Below are positions 15,699-25,382 of a DNA stretch of 64,000 nt, piece by piece. The stretch is from Nitrospinaceae bacterium. GTDB lineage: Bacteria > Nitrospinota > Nitrospinia > Nitrospinales > VA-1. The notes under the pieces were generated by a model. That model ran no database searches and was not told the origin of the DNA. It saw only the letters and a program-made list of their open reading frames with translations. Where the stretch lies: NCBI GenBank assembly GCA_029261655.1, contig JAJDAY010000010.1, positions 124,001 through 188,000 of the forward strand, written 5' to 3'. The translations under genes were made by a program, and so were the position numbers. Positions within the stretch are counted from its first letter, which is position 1, and every line of letters begins with the position of its first letter.

Positions 15699-18600
15699 AT
15701 GTTCAGTAATTTCTTCATCGAACGGCCTCGGTTTGCTTTTGTCCTCTCTATCGTCATCGTGATCGCGGGCCTGGTTTCCATTCCCCTGCTTCCCGTTTCT
15801 CTTTATCCCCAAGTCACTCCTCCTCAGGTACAGGTCACAGCCGCTTACCCTGGGGCTAACGCCCAGGTGATGGAAGAAACCGTTGCGGCTCCCATTGAAG
15901 CGGAAGTCAATGGTGTGGAGAACATGATTTACATGTCCTCTAAAAGCACCAACAACGGAACTTACACGTTGGACATCACATTCGAAATCGGTACCAACCC
16001 CGACATGGCTACCGTGAATGTTCAGAACCGATTGTCTCTCGCGACCCCCAAATTGCCTGCCGATGTGACCCGCTCTGGAATTTCGGTGAAAAAACAATCG
16101 AGCGAGTTTTTACAAATCGTGTCGTTTTCTTCACCGGGCGGAACCTACGATCAGCTGTTTCTAAGCAACTACGTCAGCTTGAATGTGAAGGATGTGTTGG
16201 CCCGGGTTCCCGGAGTCAGTAAAGTTGATATTTTTGGGGCGCAGGATTATTCGATTCGCATTTGGCTGGACCCGGACAAAATGGTGAACCTTGGTATCAC
16301 AACTGAAGATGTCGCGGCATCCATTCGAGATCAAAACCTTCAGGCCGCCGCAGGTCAGGTGGGACAACCTCCCCTGGATTCCGAGCAGCAGTTCCAATAC
16401 ACCATTCAAGCCAAGGGACGGCTTTCGGATGTGTCGGAATTTAAAGACATCATCATCCGGGCGCAAGCCGATGGGTCCGTCGTCAGAATGAATGACGTGG
16501 CACGGGTGGAACTCAGCTCACAAACTTTTAATATATTTTCCCGGTTGAACGGTTCCCCCACCATCAACTTCGCCGTGTACCAGCTTCCGGAGGCCAATGC
16601 GCTGACCGTCGCTGAGGGAATCAGAGACACTTTGGGGAAATTGTCCCAACAGTTCCCAGACGATATTGCCTATAAACTGCCCTACGACTCTACCCGGTTC
16701 ATTGATCGATCGCTTGCGGAATTGGTGGAGACCCTGTTCGTTGCGTTGGGATTGGTGATTTTTGTGGTTTATATTTTCATTCAGGATTGGCGCGCGACCC
16801 TGATCCCCGCGCTTGCGATTCCTGTCTCGTTAATTGGAACTTTTTCTCTGCTACTGGCATTTGGATATTCCATCAACACCCTGACACTTTTTGCTTTGGT
16901 TCTGGCGATCGGAATTGTGGTGGACGACGCCATTGTGGTGGTCGAAAACGTCCAGCGCCATTTGGGGGAGGGGATGCCTCCCAAAGAAGCGACACGTAAA
17001 GCAATGGGCGAGGTGTTCGGCCCCATCATCGCCACCACCCTGGTTCTGCTTGCTGTATTTGTTCCCATCATGTTCATGTCCGGAATTTCCGGCCAACTCT
17101 ACCGGCAGTTTGCCGTGACCATCGCGATTGCCGTTTCTCTTTCATCTCTCAATGCCCTGACCTTGAGTCCTGCCTTGTGCGCCACCGTGCTTCGAAAAAA
17201 TCCGGTTCAGCCGTGGTTTGCTCTGCGTTGGTTCGAAGCGGTTTTTGGACGGGTCGCTCAAGGTTATTTGTTTTGTGTGAATTTTCTTGTGCGGCGGTTG
17301 ATGTTCGTGTCCCTGGTTTTCTTGATCCTGTTTTGGGGAGGATACCTGGTTTTTCAAAAGGCCCCGACAGGGTTCATTCCCAAGGAGGACCAGGGCGTGA
17401 TCTTTGTTGACATCCAGCTTCCCGACGGCGCTTCTCTCAATCGGACCGACCGGGTGGTCAAACAGGTGGAAGAAATGCTCGGCAATTTACCCGGTGTTGA
17501 GAACCTGGTTTCTTTCACCGGAATGGGATTGATCAGTGGCGTCAAATCGAATTCGGGGACTGGCATCGCCATTCTCGAACCCTGGGAAAAACGCACGTCC
17601 CCTGGATTATCGAGTGATGCCCTGGTGGGGCAAATATGGGAAATGATGTCCCAGATTCCCGGGGCGAATATGATCGCTTTCACGCCTCCACCAATACGAG
17701 GTCTGGGCAATACAGGCGGATTCGAGTTTCAGCTTCAGGATAGAAGAGGGGGCGACCCGCAGGATCTTTCCGCTGCCATGCGCGGGTTTGTGTTCGAGGC
17801 CAATCAGAATCCTGGATTACAGAGGGTTTTTAGCACATTCAGCGCGGACGTCCCGCAAATCAAACTGGAAGTGGACCGTCTTCAGGCAAAGGCTCTTGGA
17901 ATCCCGGTCAACGAGATTTTCTCAGCACTGCAAACTCAGTTGGGGTCCCTGTATGTCAATGACTTCAATAAATTTGGGCGTGTCTACCGAGTGATGCTTC
18001 AGGCAGAAACAGCTTTTCGCGACAACCCCGATGACATTGGCAGAATTTATGTTAGAAGTGATGAAGGTGTGATGGTGCCACTCAGGACGTTGACCAAAAC
18101 CTCGTCCATGCTGGGTCCTGAGACACTGACCCGTTTCAATATGTTTCGTTCCGCGCAGGTCAATGGCAACGCAGGCCCTGGATTCAGTTCCGGACAGGCG
18201 ATTTCGGCAATGGAGCAACTGGCAGGCCGTGTTCTTCCAGATGGAATGGGGTTCGAGTGGTCCGGCATGTCCTATCAGGAAATAAAATCGGGAGTCCAAT
18301 TGCCGGTGATATTTAGCCTCGCCCTTATTTTGGTCTATCTGTTTTTAGTGGCCCAGTATGAAAGCTGGTCCATTCCCTGGGGGGTGATTCTTTCCGTTCC
18401 GATCGCTTTAGCCGGAGCTCTTTGGATGATGACGGGTGTGGGTAATATTTTGGATATATATGCCCAAATTGGCCTTATTATGTTGGTGGGCATGGCTTCT
18501 AAAAACGCGATCCTCATTGTTGAATTTGCAAAAATACAACGCGAAGAAGGTTTGTCCATCCTGGACGCCGCGATAAAAGCCGCCCGGCTTCGGTTTCGCG

Positions 18601-18806
18601 CTGTCATGATGACGGCGATTTCTTTCATCCTTGGAGTGTTGCCTTTGGTTTTGGCGACAGGTGCAGGAGCGGTGAGCCGACAGTCGTTGGGAATCATTGT
18701 TTTTGGTGGGATGCTGGTATCTGCCATTATAGGCACATTATTGGTCCCGCCGTTCTACGCGATTGTTCAATCCATCCGGGAAAAGAGCAAAGGGACGGCT
18801 TCATGA
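15699..18806 (+). CDS. RND multidrug efflux permease (AcrB/MexB type, HAE1)
   Basis: 1035 residues, full length for the family. The N-terminus [20 protein letters not shown] is typical. The proton-relay aspartate pair is present in [18 protein letters not shown], and [18 protein letters not shown] marks the start of the second periplasmic half. [19 protein letters not shown] is the mirrored TM10 motif. It should export hydrophobic compounds using the proton gradient, with the two genes upstream as partners. No local regulator gene is present, so control may be distant or through the palindrome at 12841-12869. Substrate unknown. Confidence 0.95.
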   Translation: MFSNFFIERPRFAFVLSIVIVIAGLVSIPLLPVSLYPQVTPPQVQVTAAYPGANAQVMEETVAAPIEAEVNGVENMIYMSSKSTNNGTYTLDITFEIGTNPDMATVNVQNRLSLATPKLPADVTRSGISVKKQSSEFLQIVSFSSPGGTYDQLFLSNYVSLNVKDVLARVPGVSKVDIFGAQDYSIRIWLDPDKMVNLGITTEDVAASIRDQNLQAAAGQVGQPPLDSEQQFQYTIQAKGRLSDVSEFKDIIIRAQADGSVVRMNDVARVELSSQTFNIFSRLNGSPTINFAVYQLPEANALTVAEGIRDTLGKLSQQFPDDIAYKLPYDSTRFIDRSLAELVETLFVALGLVIFVVYIFIQDWRATLIPALAIPVSLIGTFSLLLAFGYSINTLTLFALVLAIGIVVDDAIVVVENVQRHLGEGMPPKEATRKAMGEVFGPIIATTLVLLAVFVPIMFMSGISGQLYRQFAVTIAIAVSLSSLNALTLSPALCATVLRKNPVQPWFALRWFEAVFGRVAQGYLFCVNFLVRRLMFVSLVFLILFWGGYLVFQKAPTGFIPKEDQGVIFVDIQLPDGASLNRTDRVVKQVEEMLGNLPGVENLVSFTGMGLISGVKSNSGTGIAILEPWEKRTSPGLSSDALVGQIWEMMSQIPGANMIAFTPPPIRGLGNTGGFEFQLQDRRGGDPQDLSAAMRGFVFEANQNPGLQRVFSTFSADVPQIKLEVDRLQAKALGIPVNEIFSALQTQLGSLYVNDFNKFGRVYRVMLQAETAFRDNPDDIGRIYVRSDEGVMVPLRTLTKTSSMLGPETLTRFNMFRSAQVNGNAGPGFSSGQAISAMEQLAGRVLPDGMGFEWSGMSYQEIKSGVQLPVIFSLALILVYLFLVAQYESWSIPWGVILSVPIALAGALWMMTGVGNILDIYAQIGLIMLVGMASKNAILIVEFAKIQREEGLSILDAAIKAARLRFRAVMMTAISFILGVLPLVLATGAGAVSRQSLGIIVFGGMLVSAIIGTLLVPPFYAIVQSIREKSKGTAS

Positions 18807-18890
18807 TGGCCGGGTTTTTCGCCCTGACAGTGTCTGACAGCTTCAGCATTTCACATCCCTTGTTTGCCGCCAACTGAAATAACTTTAAGG

Positions 18891-19334
18891 TCATTTATTC
18901 TTGAGGGAACGAATGAATTGAATCACGCTCCAGCCTTCTTCCTCGGTGATTACTTTTCCTACGCGAATGGGCATTCCTGTTCCGGGACTGCCGTTTTTTA
19001 ATACCCACATCAGTTCACCGTCTGTGCGTGATTCCTGCCATTTTTTTTCGGTGAAGTTTCTGGGGGAATGTCCGGGAAGCCGCACTCCTTTTCCATCGTT
19101 GCTGTGACAGGTCACGCACAGGCCTTTGCCAAAATATATTTTCTTTCCGGCCTCGATTCTTTCCGGTGAGTCAGGAAAGGAACTTTCTATATTTCGCACC
19201 TGCTCCAGCGATTCTTCAGGCACTCGCGGTTGGTAGATGTCGGGGTGAAACGCAAATGCGTTTTGCCCGGCAAAAATAGTGAGCCCTAATAATAAAGTTA
19301 TTTTTTTCATCGTTAAAACCGTTTTTGATTTCAT
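18891..19334 (-). CDS. Small periplasmic monoheme cytochrome c
   Basis: About 147 residues from ATG 19334. A TTG at 19343 and an ATG at 19310 are alternatives, and none has a good ribosome site. The signal peptide MKKITLLLGLTIFAGQNAFA is clear. One heme-binding site CVTCH lies in KGLCVTCHSNDGKGVRLPGH, and the distal methionine is probably in NGSPGTGMPIRVGK. A C-terminal helix (EEGWSVIQFIRSLKN) completes a class I cytochrome c fold. It is convergent with the RND operon and 311 nt downstream of the porin gene on the same strand. It should carry electrons in the periplasm. Its partner is not visible here. Confidence 0.88.
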   Translation of the reverse strand: MKSKTVLTMKKITLLLGLTIFAGQNAFAFHPDIYQPRVPEESLEQVRNIESSFPDSPERIEAGKKIYFGKGLCVTCHSNDGKGVRLPGHSPRNFTEKKWQESRTDGELMWVLKNGSPGTGMPIRVGKVITEEEGWSVIQFIRSLKNK

Positions 19335-19645
19335 TGAAATCAATATAAGAAAAATCAGACGCGGAAATAAGCGCTTAAACCATTAAAGATCTGTGACTGA
19401 ATCTCAGGAATTTTTGTAGTGTTTTTACTACTCAACCGGCGGCGGCACAGGGAAGGCGTTACGGCTTGAATGGGTGAGACTCCTTGGGCGAAATCCCGGT
19501 AGTTTTTTAGAGCCTTTTGTTAAGGGGAGGCACGATCAAATTTGAGTTAGAACTTTAAACGGGCCAGAAAATAAGCCGGGATCGGGGAGGGGTAGGAGAG
19601 AGCGAAGTCTCCTTAGAAAGGCGGACACCGCCCTCCCCATTCGGA
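19335..19645. other. 311-nt gap between the cytochrome c and porin genes
   Basis: No coding frame. GGCGG/CCGCC with a 3-nt loop at 19620-19632, followed on the minus strand by TTTC, is a weak candidate terminator for the porin gene. The remainder shows no recognisable promoter. Confidence 0.4.
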
Positions 19646-20875
19646 TTAAAATAGTGTGAGAATCAGATCCGCCTGCATGAGTTCCAGGTCGGTTTTAGGC
19701 CCGGTGATGGTTTCGGAATTGAGGTAGGTGAACGCCAGTTTGATGCCCTTGTAAAGACCCACATACAGGCCCACTTCATGGCCTTTGGAGTTGGTGCTAC
19801 CTTCCAGGAAGTCTCCATCATCGAGGGTGCTGAGCACGGCGTCTCTTTCTGTATTGCGGTAGTAGTATCTTGCCTGCATGTCGCCAAACTTTTTAACCTT
19901 ATCGCCCATTTTGACGCCCGCCTCCCAGCCTTTGTTTTCGAGGTTGTCGGCATCTTTTGAGATATTTTGGACATATCCGCCAAAAAACTTGATCGGAATT
20001 CCCATGACCCTATCCGTTCCGATTTCGGCCAGGACATTGAAAATGTCATAATTGGTCGCGAACCTTCTGTTGGCGTCCAGGGTATTTCCGCTCGCGCCGG
20101 AGGTGGTTATATTCCCTCGAAGGTCGTTGTAGTCGTAAAGCGTGACCGCTACTTTGGCTTTACTGTGACCACCCAGCTTCTGGCTCACTGTTCCCTGATA
20201 GGCGAGCAGAAAAATGTCGTCAGTCGCGCCGTCGTTGGCGCCTGGGCTGAATTCCTCGACAACAAACTGGCCCAGAATCAACTCCAACTGGGTGCCTCCG
20301 AGTTTGTGCGTCAGCTTTTCCGCGACGCCTTCCACGGTGACATCGTCATCCCAGATCTGCTCCGATTTCATGAAGGGCACGCCAAATTTACCGCCCGTTA
20401 ATTGAAGACTGCTATTGCCGCGGGGGATGATCCAATCCGCATAGGCTTTATCCAGGTTGATATTTTTTGTTGAAAACGAATTGTCCAGAGTCTGGTTGGT
20501 GGACGTGGGGGAAGAATCACCGGTGGCCAGACGGAAACCCACTTTAATGTTGGGATTGAAAAAATACTCTCCGCCAATCCTGAACCGGATTCTTTGGCGA
20601 CTGCGATCAAATCTTTGGCTGGCGCTGGGGTTACTGCCCTTGCGGAAAAGGCTTTCATGTCTGAGCCTTAAATCTCCCAGGGGTTTGAATTTTTTCAGCC
20701 AGGAGAACGCTTTGCGCAAATCTTCAGCATCACGATCTCGATTTTCGAGGGCCAGAACCCGTTGTTCCAGTGTGGAACCCTGGGCAAAAGAACCTGCCGG
20801 CAATCCCCCGTTCAGCAAGGTAAATAAAAGGCCCAAACTGACCCATTTCATCCAATACCTGTTGTGCCTGTGCAT
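19646..20875 (-). CDS. Outer-membrane porin (16-strand-type, Porin_5-like)
   Basis: 409 residues. The start at ATG 20875 is fixed by GGAGG 4 nt upstream. A signal peptide (VSLGLLFTLLNGGLPAGSFA) is followed by a short coiled-coil stretch (STLEQRVLALENRDRDAEDL), then a beta-strand-rich barrel with repeated amphipathic strands and the motif LRLRHESLF. The chain ends LILTLF, a C-terminal phenylalanine as recognised by the BAM machinery. A helical N-terminal segment before a barrel is seen in porins that trimerise or touch peptidoglycan. Substrate unknown. It is a single gene with its own promoter region. Confidence 0.85.
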   Translation of the reverse strand: MHRHNRYWMKWVSLGLLFTLLNGGLPAGSFAQGSTLEQRVLALENRDRDAEDLRKAFSWLKKFKPLGDLRLRHESLFRKGSNPSASQRFDRSRQRIRFRIGGEYFFNPNIKVGFRLATGDSSPTSTNQTLDNSFSTKNINLDKAYADWIIPRGNSSLQLTGGKFGVPFMKSEQIWDDDVTVEGVAEKLTHKLGGTQLELILGQFVVEEFSPGANDGATDDIFLLAYQGTVSQKLGGHSKAKVAVTLYDYNDLRGNITTSGASGNTLDANRRFATNYDIFNVLAEIGTDRVMGIPIKFFGGYVQNISKDADNLENKGWEAGVKMGDKVKKFGDMQARYYYRNTERDAVLSTLDDGDFLEGSTNSKGHEVGLYVGLYKGIKLAFTYLNSETITGPKTDLELMQADLILTLF

Positions 20876-21390
20876 GCCGCCTCCAATTCATCCTGGTAAC
20901 TTAAGAATGTTCCAATCAATCGCTTGGCGAAGTTTGGACCTTGTTCTTCGTTATCCCTGCCCATTAAACCAGGGGCGTTCAAAAAACCGGCTCAAGTGGA
21001 AAACTATTGAAATGCCGCTGATTTATCGAGAAATGGATGGAACTTTAACAAAAGCGGGTGGAAGGGTAAAGAAAAATTTTGGCATGTCAATATTTTTATA
21101 CTTTCTTTTAATTATAAATAAAACATAAACATGCTTGCGTAAACTCTCCTGAATGCTTTGATTTGTCGAGTTAAACACGACAAAATGGATTGAAAAAAAA
21201 CAAAGACTTGGTAAAAGTTTGCCATTCCGATAATGCTATTCCGAAACTTTTTCTTCTCATGAGGTTAGAGATCTGGTCTGTCAAGCCTGTCCCTCGCCAT
21301 CCATTAAAATCTTCCTCGATGCTGTTCTAATGCGGTGATATAGTTGGTTCATCATTTATCATCAGATCCAAAGCAATTAAAAAGTTGGCA
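20876..21390. other. 515-nt divergent intergenic region (porin / ankyrin protein)
   Basis: Holds the porin leader on the minus strand and the ankyrin gene promoter on the plus strand. AT-rich around 21060-21130. A TTGACA hexamer is visible on the minus strand near 21085, but no matching -10 element stands at the right distance. No coding or RNA gene could be supported. Confidence 0.4.
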
Positions 21391-22293
21391 ATGAAACTCC
21401 CCGATCAAATGCAAAAAATATTCTTTTTGGGTTTTTGGTTTCTGTGTGTTCTTTCTGAGTCTCCTTTGCACCCAGGGGTCGCCCATTCCGAAGAAGAACC
21501 CATTGCGTTAGCCAAGTCATCGCTTGCACTCAATCAGGCCGCCCAGGCAGGCGATCTTTCGCTTGCGCAAAAACTTCTCAATAAGGGGGTCGACATCAAC
21601 GCCCAGGACAAATGGGGGCGAACGCCTCTTTACTCTGCGGTGTTCGGCAAGCACAGAGAGCTTGCCGCATTTTTAATAGAAAAGGGAGCTGACGTGAATC
21701 GGGCCGACCATGAAGGTTTTGCCCCATTGCATGTCGCGGCCCTGGAAGATGACAAAGCCCTGGCTGAACTCCTTCTTAAAAAAGAAGCCCAAATGGGCTT
21801 GCGCGACAAATACGGTTACACGGCCTTACACCTGTCGGCCGATCAGGGCAGTGAACGGGTTGCCCGCCTGCTGATTTCCTGGAGTGCAAATGTCAACACC
21901 CAATCCGATTGGGGCAACACGCCCCTCCATGCCGCAGTCGTCGGGAAAAATCTGGCCCTGGTAAAACTACTGCTCATAAATGAAGCGAAAATTGCCACTC
22001 AGGACCGGTTGGGCCGGACCGCGTTGCATTGGGTGGCTGAGAAGGGGGATCTTGCCATCGCCCAGGTCCTCATTCAGGCAGGAGCCGAATTAAACGCCCA
22101 AGACAATGACGGGGAAACCTCTTTGCACGAAGCTGCTAAGTGGGATCAACAGGACATCGTCAGGCTACTGATCAGCGAGGGCGCAGACATCAACGCGAGA
22201 GGTGCGGACGGGAGAGGACCGATTCACCTCGCAATCGCCCATGGCAATAGGGACATCGTCAATCTGCTCAAAGCCCATGGTGGGGAATTTTAA
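21391..22293 (+). CDS. Exported ankyrin-repeat protein
   Basis: 300 residues from ATG 21391. A hydrophobic N-terminus (IFFLGFWFLCVLSESPLHPG) predicts a signal peptide or anchor. Eight consecutive 33-residue ankyrin units follow, with recognisable cores WGRTPLYSAV, EGFAPLHVAA, YGYTALHLSA, WGNTPLHAAV, LGRTALHWVA, DGETSLHEAA and DGRGPIHLAI. Such solenoids bind other proteins. Export to the periplasm in a free-living bacterium is common for this architecture, and the partner is unknown. No other domain is present. It appears to be a single-gene unit. Confidence 0.88.
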   Translation: MKLPDQMQKIFFLGFWFLCVLSESPLHPGVAHSEEEPIALAKSSLALNQAAQAGDLSLAQKLLNKGVDINAQDKWGRTPLYSAVFGKHRELAAFLIEKGADVNRADHEGFAPLHVAALEDDKALAELLLKKEAQMGLRDKYGYTALHLSADQGSERVARLLISWSANVNTQSDWGNTPLHAAVVGKNLALVKLLLINEAKIATQDRLGRTALHWVAEKGDLAIAQVLIQAGAELNAQDNDGETSLHEAAKWDQQDIVRLLISEGADINARGADGRGPIHLAIAHGNRDIVNLLKAHGGEF

Positions 22294-22515
22294 TCCTACA
22301 GTCAAATTAATGTTAGCCACAGAACCCCCCCAGCCTTTCCCGCCAGTAGTTCAAAATGTCCAAAATTATTACAGGTAGTTAATTTTTTTGGAATTAAGCA
22401 TAATGTTAGGCGGAACAAAAAAATCATAGCGGCAGAGAAATTTATCACCATCGGTATTTCAGAGATTCTTTTTTGGAACGGGGCTGTACTTTATTTTCAT
22501 TAAGTGGAGAAACGA

Positions 22516-23034
22516 ATGGGATATTTTGATGGAATAGTGGATGGTTGGTTTAAAAGAGATGAAAAGGGTACGCATGTGTTTTACCCAAATGGTATTTTTG
22601 GGAAGGGGTATTTGTTGCCCGATGAACCGACACAAAATAAAGTAAGGAAACTTGTTAAGAGATGGACTGTAGTTGGTCTATCTCTAATTATTGGGACTCA
22701 AGCCTTTTTTGGGTGGAAACCGAATGCATTGTTTGTGGGGCCAATTTTAATTACCTCGTACTACATTTTAATCAGCAAACACTTAAAAGGATTAAGTACT
22801 ACGAAGGAAAAACTTTCTTATTCTGAGAGCATTCGTAATTCTACGAAATCACATAATTTGGTTGTCCTTATGTTATTATTTTTTACTTCCATTTGTTTTG
22901 TTGGAGCAGGCATCTATATGATGTTTAATATGTCTCATGAATGGTTATTGGGTCTAACCTGTATTTTGTTTTTTAGCTCAGGAGGAGTTGTGGTCGGTCA
23001 TATGATAAAAATCAAGCTTGGAGATGCTAAATAA
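22516..23034 (+). CDS. Small four-helix membrane protein of unknown function
   Basis: 172 residues. I chose ATG 22516, which has GGAG 5-6 nt upstream, over GTG 22504. The N-terminal soluble part (GWFKRDEKGTHVFYPNGIFG, then KGYLLPDE) looks like a conserved short domain, followed by helices near 50-70, 75-90, 115-140 and 145-165. I do not recognise a named family. The gene is visibly more AT-rich than both neighbours, with many AAA, TTT and ATT codons, which may mean recent acquisition. It stands alone, convergent with hldD. Confidence 0.75.
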   Translation: MGYFDGIVDGWFKRDEKGTHVFYPNGIFGKGYLLPDEPTQNKVRKLVKRWTVVGLSLIIGTQAFFGWKPNALFVGPILITSYYILISKHLKGLSTTKEKLSYSESIRNSTKSHNLVVLMLLFFTSICFVGAGIYMMFNMSHEWLLGLTCILFFSSGGVVVGHMIKIKLGDAK

Positions 23035-23167
23035 TACATTGAATCCATAGACCTTAAGGTGTTTCCCGCCAAAGCAAAAACCGGGTCTTGATTGCCAAAG
23101 TAAATTCCTTTTGCCTGTCAACAAATCCAATAAATAGTTCTTATTTAAATACTACAAGAAAATTGCG

Positions 23168-24142
23168 CTACTCCCCCAGCCGTTTTGAGGGGAGAAGGTA
23201 GTTCTGTACGTAATCCTTGATTCCGTCTTCAAGGGAAGCGATGGGCGCGTCATATCCCGCTGTGCGGATTTTGCCCATTTTGGCTTGAGTATGGTATTGG
23301 TACTGGTCGCGGATGGATGACGGCATCTCAATGTATTCGATGTTCGGCTCTTTGCCCAGCGCCGAAAAAAGCGCTTTCGCCAGGTGGTTCCAGTTCCTGG
23401 CTTTTCCCGACCCAACATTGAACAATCCCCCAACCTGGGGATGATCGAGAAAAAACAGGGTCATCGCCACCGCGTCCTTAATATAGAGAAAGTCCCGTTC
23501 CTGTCCGCCGTCGGCGTATTCGTCTTTGTAGGATTTAAACAACCGCATCCTTCCAGTCTCCTGAATTTGAAAAAACCCTTTCCGCACCAGACTCTGCATG
23601 TCGCCCTTGTGATACTCGTTGGGACCGTAGACGTTGAAATATTTTAAGCCAACAATTTTATCAAAGGCCTTTTCATCCCTGGCCCAAAGATCGAACCGGT
23701 GTTTGCTGTCGCCATATAGATTGAGAGGCGTCAGTGGGTCCAATCGGGATTCATCGTCCAGATATCCATGAGCGCCATCGCCGTAAGTGGCGGCACTGGA
23801 GGCGTAGATGAAACGAACCCCCTTCTCCAGAGAATACCGGGCCAGATGGCGGGTGTATTCAAAATTATTTTTAGTGAGAAATTCCTGATTGGTTTCGGTG
23901 GTCGAGGAGCAGGCGCCCATGTGGATGATCGCCGTTATGGGCGACGTCAGGGCACGCGATTGGATCGCTTTAAGGAAAGTGGTCTTGTCTTGAAGGTCAG
24001 CGAATTTTAAGGCGGCCAGGTTTTTTTTCTTTTCCTCATGGTCCAGATCATCGACCACAAGAATTTTGGATATTTCCCGGCGGTTGAGTTCCTGAACGAT
24101 GGCGCTTCCAATAAAACCGGCGCCTCCTGTGACAACGATCAT
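23168..24142 (-). CDS. hldD: ADP-L-glycero-D-manno-heptose 6-epimerase
   Basis: 324 residues. It converts ADP-D-glycero- to ADP-L-glycero-manno-heptose for the LPS inner core. The Rossmann motif VTGGAGFIGSAIVQELNRR at the very N-terminus binds NADP. DLDHEEKKKNLAALKFADLQ is a family-specific stretch, followed by the SSAATYG serine region and the YGDSKHRFD catalytic Tyr-Lys pair. The ribosome site GAGGAAAC precedes ATG 24142. No other heptose genes (hldE, gmhA, gmhB) are beside it. Confident. Confidence 0.94.
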   Translation of the reverse strand: MIVVTGGAGFIGSAIVQELNRREISKILVVDDLDHEEKKKNLAALKFADLQDKTTFLKAIQSRALTSPITAIIHMGACSSTTETNQEFLTKNNFEYTRHLARYSLEKGVRFIYASSAATYGDGAHGYLDDESRLDPLTPLNLYGDSKHRFDLWARDEKAFDKIVGLKYFNVYGPNEYHKGDMQSLVRKGFFQIQETGRMRLFKSYKDEYADGGQERDFLYIKDAVAMTLFFLDHPQVGGLFNVGSGKARNWNHLAKALFSALGKEPNIEYIEMPSSIRDQYQYHTQAKMGKIRTAGYDAPIASLEDGIKDYVQNYLLPSKRLGE

Positions 24143-24167
24143 GTTTCCTCGCGATATCTGATTCGAA

Positions 24168-25358
24168 TCAAATCCCGTTCTGGTTGGGACGCGGTTTCCG
24201 ATGCACGGTGTCGCCCCAGTTCAGGTCGGGTAAAAGAGGGGTATATGATTTTTTTTCAGCCTTTGCAACCTGCTTTTTTAACCGGGCGACCCGGTCAAGG
24301 CCGGCGGGATGTGTGGACAGGTACTCGGTCCATGATGACGGGTCATCGTCTGGCCCGGATTCTTTGGATTTTTTCCCTTGAGTCAGCAACTTTTCATGCG
24401 CATCCAGTTTTTCAAATAGTCGTACCATTGCGTCAGGGTCGATGCCCGCGGCCAGGATCATCTCCATTCCCTGTCGATCCGCTTCCCGTTCCATCTTGCG
24501 GCTGTGGCTGAGACCGTCGATTTCCCCCGCGACACTGAGGGCGAGATCCATCGAGCCGTTCATATCCCCAACCATCAACGACAACAGTATCTGGGAAGTC
24601 AGGGCGCGAATGATGCCGCGGGTGGAATGACGAAGCAGGACATGCTGAATTTCGTGGGCCAACACGCCCGCCAACTCCTCCGGTGACTCGGCCAGGTTCA
24701 GCAGTCCCTGAAATACGATGATATGTCCTCCCGGGAGAGCGACGGCATTCACCATTTCAAGGGGAGAAATATAAATTCGGATGTCATAAGGTTGATTGGG
24801 ATCAGCTTCCAGAAGCCGGTCGATGATGGCTTTGAGGGCCTTCTCTTTTGCCGGGGCGGGTGTTGGGGCCAAGGCCGTCGGAAGTCCTTCGAGCACCGTT
24901 TGGCCGAGTTTTTCTTCCCAGGAAACCGGAACCTGCATCGCCACACGGTCGGACAATTGCGGGATCACTCCCTTCCACAATCCATACAGGAACAACGGAA
25001 CCACCAGGACGGCTAAAACCAGAGCGTACTGCCTGGATCTCGTTGCCCGCTTTAAAGAGGAATGCAGAGGGACCCCTGAGATTTGTTGCAGACTGGAAAG
25101 AAACGCCGCGTCATTCACCGTGAGAGATTTCAGCCCGGAGTGTTTTGACCCCGCCTCAATGTGCTCCAGATGAAAGGGCGGATTATCGCCTATGGACGCG
25201 GAGTTGCGCCGTAAATCCGCGTAGTCCCAGACAAGGGCCTGGCCTTTGTGGAGCGACACCTTCATTTGCCGGGGAGACAAGTGGATCGTCACCTCCCGCT
25301 TTTTGGCGCTCAAACCATCGAAATACGCACCTGTAAATTCCAGTTTGCGTGCGCTCAT
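24168..25358 (-). CDS. M48-family metalloprotease with N-terminal DUF7092-like domain
   Basis: 396 residues. Residues 1-90 form a small beta-rich domain (FTGAYFDGLSAKKREVTIHL), followed by a single membrane helix (YALVLAVLVVPLFLYGLW). The peptidase domain carries HEIQHVLLRHSTRG (HExxH, catalytic Glu) and the third zinc ligand region in MEREADRQGMEMILAAGIDP. The layout matches membrane-anchored M48 peptidases with the active site in the periplasm, related to BepA/LoiP. It lies 24 nt after the DUF898 gene on the same strand, a pairing that recurs in many genomes. Substrate unknown; envelope protein quality control is plausible. Confidence 0.88.
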   Translation of the reverse strand: MSARKLEFTGAYFDGLSAKKREVTIHLSPRQMKVSLHKGQALVWDYADLRRNSASIGDNPPFHLEHIEAGSKHSGLKSLTVNDAAFLSSLQQISGVPLHSSLKRATRSRQYALVLAVLVVPLFLYGLWKGVIPQLSDRVAMQVPVSWEEKLGQTVLEGLPTALAPTPAPAKEKALKAIIDRLLEADPNQPYDIRIYISPLEMVNAVALPGGHIIVFQGLLNLAESPEELAGVLAHEIQHVLLRHSTRGIIRALTSQILLSLMVGDMNGSMDLALSVAGEIDGLSHSRKMEREADRQGMEMILAAGIDPDAMVRLFEKLDAHEKLLTQGKKSKESGPDDDPSSWTEYLSTHPAGLDRVARLKKQVAKAEKKSYTPLLPDLNWGDTVHRKPRPNQNGI

Positions 25359-25382
25359 TTCACTTGGAACGTGGGATAATGA

